7,567 bases of DNA, taken from Candidatus Pacearchaeota archaeon RBG_13_36_9 (lineage in GTDB: Archaea > Nanobdellota > Nanobdellia > Pacearchaeales > GW2011-AR1). This document shows, piece by piece, positions 6,116 through 7,567 of this stretch (position 1 is the first letter of the stretch; every line of letters begins with the position of its first letter). Location: NCBI GenBank assembly GCA_001786395.1, contig MFWN01000087.1, forward strand, positions 1-7,567, written 5' to 3'. The notes under the pieces were generated by a model that was not told the DNA's origin, did no database searches, and saw only the letters and a list, made by a program, of their open reading frames with translations. The position numbers and the translations under genes were made by a program.

Positions 6116-6289
6116 ATGAAAGAAAAAGAGCTAAAGAACAAGAGTCTTCCAAGAGAGATTTGGGATTATCTTAAGGTAAGGAAAAAGTGGTGGTTGCTTC
6201 CAATTATAATTATGCTCGTTCTTGTCGGAATCCTGATTATTTTTGGACAGAGCAGTGCGCTTTCCCCTTTTATTTATGCTCTTGGCTAA
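6116..6289 (+). CDS. DUF5989-like (SxtK-like) small membrane protein, last gene of the carbamoyltransferase operon
   Basis: A 57-codon ORF starts 3 nt after the SGNH stop. It has a charged N-terminus, then REIWDYLKVRKKWWLLP (14-30), one membrane helix to about residue 43, and the ending SSALSPFIYALG. The layout LW-x-F/Y-L-x-x-RKKWWLLP, helix, then a small-residue turn and PFIY near the C-terminus is the hallmark of DUF5989, a family of about 50 residues found beside carbamoyltransferases and SxtJ. The match in motif order and length is strong. Its function is unknown; a membrane tether or regulator of the carbamoyltransferase is plausible. There is no Shine-Dalgarno sequence. The gene is short enough to be missed by automatic callers, and it closes the operon before the prefoldin promoter. 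Confidence 0.82.
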   Translation: MKEKELKNKSLPREIWDYLKVRKKWWLLPIIIMLVLVGILIIFGQSSALSPFIYALG

Positions 6290-6298
6290 CAAGAAACC

Positions 6299-6306
6299 TT
6301 TAAAAA
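6299..6306 (+). promoter_or_regulatory. TATA box of prefoldin alpha
   Basis: TTTAAAAA, preceded by GAAACC as a possible BRE-like element, is centred about 25 nt before the ATG at 6327. There is no Shine-Dalgarno sequence ahead of that ATG. This is the typical arrangement of an archaeal leaderless transcript and marks a transcription unit separate from the carbamoyltransferase operon. Confidence 0.55.
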
Positions 6307-6307
6307 C

Positions 6308-6325
6308 AAGACAATTATCTGTCTT
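6308..6325. repeat. Dyad between the TATA box and the prefoldin start
   Basis: AAGACA (6308-6313) and TGTCTT (6320-6325) are perfect 6-bp arms around ATTATC. The dyad covers the region between TATA box and start codon, where an archaeal repressor would block polymerase recruitment. Its placement resembles that of the dyad at 1654-1667, but the sequence differs. Confidence 0.4.
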
Positions 6326-6326
6326 T

Positions 6327-6728
6327 ATGGCAAGAGAACAATACATTATGCAATTAGCTGCTTTAGAGCAGGAAGCTACCAAATATCAGGAGCAGATGCA
6401 GATGTTAGACCAGCAGGTAAATGAGATACAGGCAATACAAGATTCTCTCAATGAACTGGATAAGAGCAAGGAAAAAACAATTTATGCCAATATAGGCAAG
6501 AATATTTTTGTTAAGACAGAAGTTACAGATAAGAATCTTCTGGTGGATGTTGGAAACAGGACTTTTCTTAAAAAGAGCATTCCAGACACTTTAAAAATAG
6601 TGGAAGAGCAGCTTTCTAAGATTGCAGAGGCTAAAGGAAAGATAATTGAAAGACTGCAGGAGCTGCAGGAACAAATGCAGGCAATTGTAGAACAGGCTGA
6701 AAAAGAAGTTGAGAAAGAAGAAAAATAA
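6327..6728 (+). CDS. pfdA: Prefoldin subunit alpha
   Basis: The 133-residue product is an archaeal prefoldin alpha subunit, part of the cytosolic alpha2-beta4 'jellyfish' chaperone that holds unfolded proteins and passes them to the thermosome. Two long coiled coils (about 5-50 and 84-130, rich in Gln and Glu) flank a beta-hairpin region that includes YANIGKNIFVK and LVDVGNRTFLKKS. The region also carries the usual TDKNLLVDVGN segment. Length is normal. The ATG at 6327 is chosen because family members begin close to this point and because it sits 25 nt after a TATA box. The in-frame extension back to a TTG at 6243 would overlap the DUF5989-like gene and adds non-family sequence. A small cysteine protein follows after 15 nt and is probably co-transcribed. 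Confidence 0.92.
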   Translation: MAREQYIMQLAALEQEATKYQEQMQMLDQQVNEIQAIQDSLNELDKSKEKTIYANIGKNIFVKTEVTDKNLLVDVGNRTFLKKSIPDTLKIVEEQLSKIAEAKGKIIERLQELQEQMQAIVEQAEKEVEKEEK

Positions 6729-6733
6729 AAAAC

Positions 6734-6738
6734 AGGAG
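6734..6738 (+). promoter_or_regulatory. Shine-Dalgarno site of the four-cysteine protein
   Basis: AGGAG lies 5 nt before the ATG at 6744. It is the clearest ribosome binding site in the window and supports both the start and the reality of the short gene downstream. It also suggests that distal genes in a transcript use SD sites here, while promoter-proximal genes may be leaderless. Confidence 0.6.
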
Positions 6739-6743
6739 CAAAA

Positions 6744-6944
6744 ATGTTCAAAAATAATAGAGAGTGCAGATATATAACTAGATGCCATTTTTTTGATCCA
6801 ACTGATGAATTCTGTTACGAAGACGGGGGGATAAGAACAGATGGAAAGCCTCGTGGGGGTGTGTGCTATACTTGGGATTATTTCTATTTTGGCAAATCGG
6901 AAGATTTAAATAGAAATAAGATTAATCTTATTTATGATAATTGA
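6744..6944 (+). CDS. Small four-cysteine protein of unknown function
   Basis: I do not recognise this 66-residue protein. It has four cysteines at residues 8, 14, 24 and 41 (spacing C-x5-C-x9-C-x16-C), one His at 15, and is rich in Asp and aromatic residues, for example CHFFDPTDEFCYED and CYTWDYFYFG. There is no membrane helix or signal peptide. The cysteines could bind zinc or an iron-sulfur cluster, but none of the pairs is a classic CxxC. A strong Shine-Dalgarno site, the 15-nt gap after prefoldin alpha and the 11-nt overlap with the antitoxin gene support it as a real coding gene in a four-gene unit. Confidence 0.65.
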   Translation: MFKNNRECRYITRCHFFDPTDEFCYEDGGIRTDGKPRGGVCYTWDYFYFGKSEDLNRNKINLIYDN

Positions 6945-7152
6945 TACAACTAAAATGAGTTCAAGAGGACAAGTAGTCATACCTTTAGACATGCGTGAAG
7001 GCATAAAAGAGGGAGATAAGCTAATTGTTATAAGAAAAGATAATGAAATAATTTTAAAAAAATCAATTCCTGAAAGTGCTATTTTATCTGAAAAATCTTT
7101 TGCTAAAACATGGCTTAATAAGAAAGAGGATGAAGCATGGAAGGATTTGTAA
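6934..7152 (+). CDS. AbrB/SpoVT-type antitoxin
   Basis: The 72-residue protein starts with a swapped-hairpin AbrB domain (residues 4-43): TTKMSSRGQVVIPLDMREG, then KEGDKLIVIRKDNEIILKK. Dimers of this fold bind DNA, usually at their own promoter. The C-terminal 30 residues, with FAKTWLNKKEDEAW, form the flexible acidic/aromatic tail expected to wrap around the toxin. The Met at 6934 is preferred over the one at 6955 because the domain normally begins with the DTTK strand. The gene overlaps the four-cysteine gene by 11 nt and the toxin gene by 16 nt and lacks a clear ribosome binding site. No promoter is seen directly ahead, so expression from the prefoldin unit is likely. Confidence 0.85.
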   Translation: MIIDTTKMSSRGQVVIPLDMREGIKEGDKLIVIRKDNEIILKKSIPESAILSEKSFAKTWLNKKEDEAWKDL

Positions 7153-7469
7153 GAGGGGATGTTATAATAATAGAATTTTCGTATTCTAACTTAAGAGATG
7201 TTAAAAGAAGGCCAGTTTTGATATTAAAGGTTCCTAAAGGTGATGATGTAATTGTTGCACAAATAACTGGAGAGTCTTACGAAGATGACGTAGAAGTCCC
7301 TCTCAACAAAGAAGATTTTAAGCAAGGTAGTCTTAAAAGAGAGAGCCATATAAGAATAGACAAAATTGCATCTATTGAAAAATACTTAATAAAATATAAG
7401 GCAGGTTCACTAAAACAAGAAAAGTTTAGTGAGGTAATCAACAAAATTTGTTCTTTTCTAAAAAATTAA
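7137..7469 (+). CDS. MazF/PemK-type toxin (predicted endoribonuclease)
   Basis: The 110-residue protein has the MazF/PemK plan: an opening RGDVIIIEFSYSNL beta-strand pair, KRRPVLIL (R24, R25, P26), AQITG at 41-45 with the conserved Thr, and LKRESHIRIDKIASIEKYLI at about 66-85. Family members are sequence-specific mRNA interferases held inactive by the antitoxin made from the gene just upstream. The 16-nt overlap with the AbrB-type gene gives the usual antitoxin-first order and coupled translation. All core motifs appear intact and the length is standard. Whether it acts in stress control or only maintains the locus cannot be told. Confidence 0.85.
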   Translation: MEGFVRGDVIIIEFSYSNLRDVKRRPVLILKVPKGDDVIVAQITGESYEDDVEVPLNKEDFKQGSLKRESHIRIDKIASIEKYLIKYKAGSLKQEKFSEVINKICSFLKN

Positions 7470-7495
7470 GGAAAACGTCAGGAGTTAATCCTTAA

Positions 7496-7523
7496 GATTC
7501 AGTAATCGTGGGGGCGTTGAATC
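7496..7523. repeat. Small inverted repeat after the toxin gene
   Basis: GATTCA (7496-7501) pairs with TGAATC (7518-7523) around a 16-nt GC-rich spacer containing GTGGGGGCG. The 98 bp after the toxin carry no ORF that I can support. The repeat may shape the 3' end of the toxin mRNA, though no oligo-T tract follows. Confidence 0.3.
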
Positions 7524-7537
7524 AATTCCATTAAGTT

Positions 7538-7552
7538 AAGGAATTTCTCCTT
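7538..7552. repeat. Short hairpin near the window's right edge
   Basis: AAGGA (7538-7542) and TCCTT (7548-7552) form a 5-bp stem with loop ATTTC. The sequence after it is AT-rich but lacks a clear T-run, so a terminator is only a possibility. Read on the minus strand, the right arm supplies AAGGA, which could instead be a ribosome binding site for a gene beyond the window. Confidence 0.25.
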
Positions 7553-7567
7553 GATAAATTTCTAAAA

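Noticed and set aside
1668..6289. Operon as a saxitoxin-like toxin or antibiotic biosynthesis cluster
   Set aside because: Only the carbamoyltransferase-linked genes are shared; no polyketide, peptide synthetase, amidinotransferase or other scaffold-building gene is present in the window.
6243..6326. TTG-initiated N-terminal extension of prefoldin alpha
   Set aside because: It overlaps the DUF5989-like gene in another frame, adds 28 residues without family character, and the ATG at 6327 is correctly placed after a TATA box.
6131..6788. Minus-strand ORFs opposite the DUF5989-like and prefoldin genes
   Set aside because: Their Ser/Phe/Cys-rich translations are the complement of Lys/Glu/Gln-rich coiled-coil codons, and the plus-strand genes are well supported.
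7470..7567. tRNA or small RNA gene after the toxin
   Set aside because: A GTTGAATCAATTCC stretch hints at a T-arm, but no acceptor stem, D-arm or anticodon arm can be drawn around it, and no C/D box pair is seen.
1..7567. CRISPR array or tandem repeats
   Set aside because: No regularly spaced repeats were found; the only exact longer repeat noticed is the 15-nt pair in the first SGNH gene.

Overview
The window reads as a compact, AT-rich archaeal genome segment, most likely from the DPANN group (Woesearchaeota/Pacearchaeota-like). That placement is an inference from gene content and style. There is an archaeal prefoldin alpha subunit and a DUF106/EMC3-type membrane insertase. TATA-like boxes (TTTTAAAAAT, TTTAAAAAC) lie about 25 nt before start codons, which suits leaderless mRNAs. 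Genes are short and packed, often overlapping or 1-3 nt apart. No 16S rRNA or other phylogenetic marker is present to settle it.

Layout: positions 1-78 hold the last 25 codons of a possible DDE/integrase-type transposase, followed by two inverted repeats (67-90 and 100-121). A DUF106 membrane protein (167-685) converges on a minus-strand gene (741-1538) that fuses a VanZ-like membrane domain to a HIT hydrolase domain. A 129-bp divergent spacer carries promoters in both directions and leads into the centrepiece, a six-gene plus-strand operon (1668-6289). Its genes are a membrane-anchored SGNH hydrolase, two small membrane proteins that together look like a split SxtJ, a NodU/TobZ/SxtI-type carbamoyltransferase, a second membrane-anchored SGNH hydrolase, and a 57-codon DUF5989-like membrane peptide. 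Every junction is an overlap or a gap of 1-3 nt with little or no Shine-Dalgarno sequence, so translational coupling is likely.

The carbamoyltransferase, SxtJ and DUF5989 families occur together in bacterial loci, including saxitoxin clusters. Here they sit between two SGNH enzymes predicted to face outside the cell. The simplest reading is a membrane-associated module: the cytoplasmic enzyme carbamoylates a hydroxylated, perhaps lipid-linked or surface, molecule; the small membrane proteins tether it; and the two SGNH enzymes add or remove ester groups at the outer face. The substrate cannot be told from the sequence, because no glycosyltransferase or lipid-synthesis gene is in the window.

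Downstream, a separate promoter with a dyad (6299-6325) drives prefoldin alpha (6327-6728). It is followed by a 66-residue four-cysteine protein of unknown function, which overlaps an AbrB-type antitoxin, which in turn overlaps a MazF/PemK-type toxin (7137-7469). The last 98 bp hold only two small inverted repeats. No rRNA, tRNA, CRISPR array or complete insertion sequence was seen, and no gene-free stretch exceeds 300 bp.
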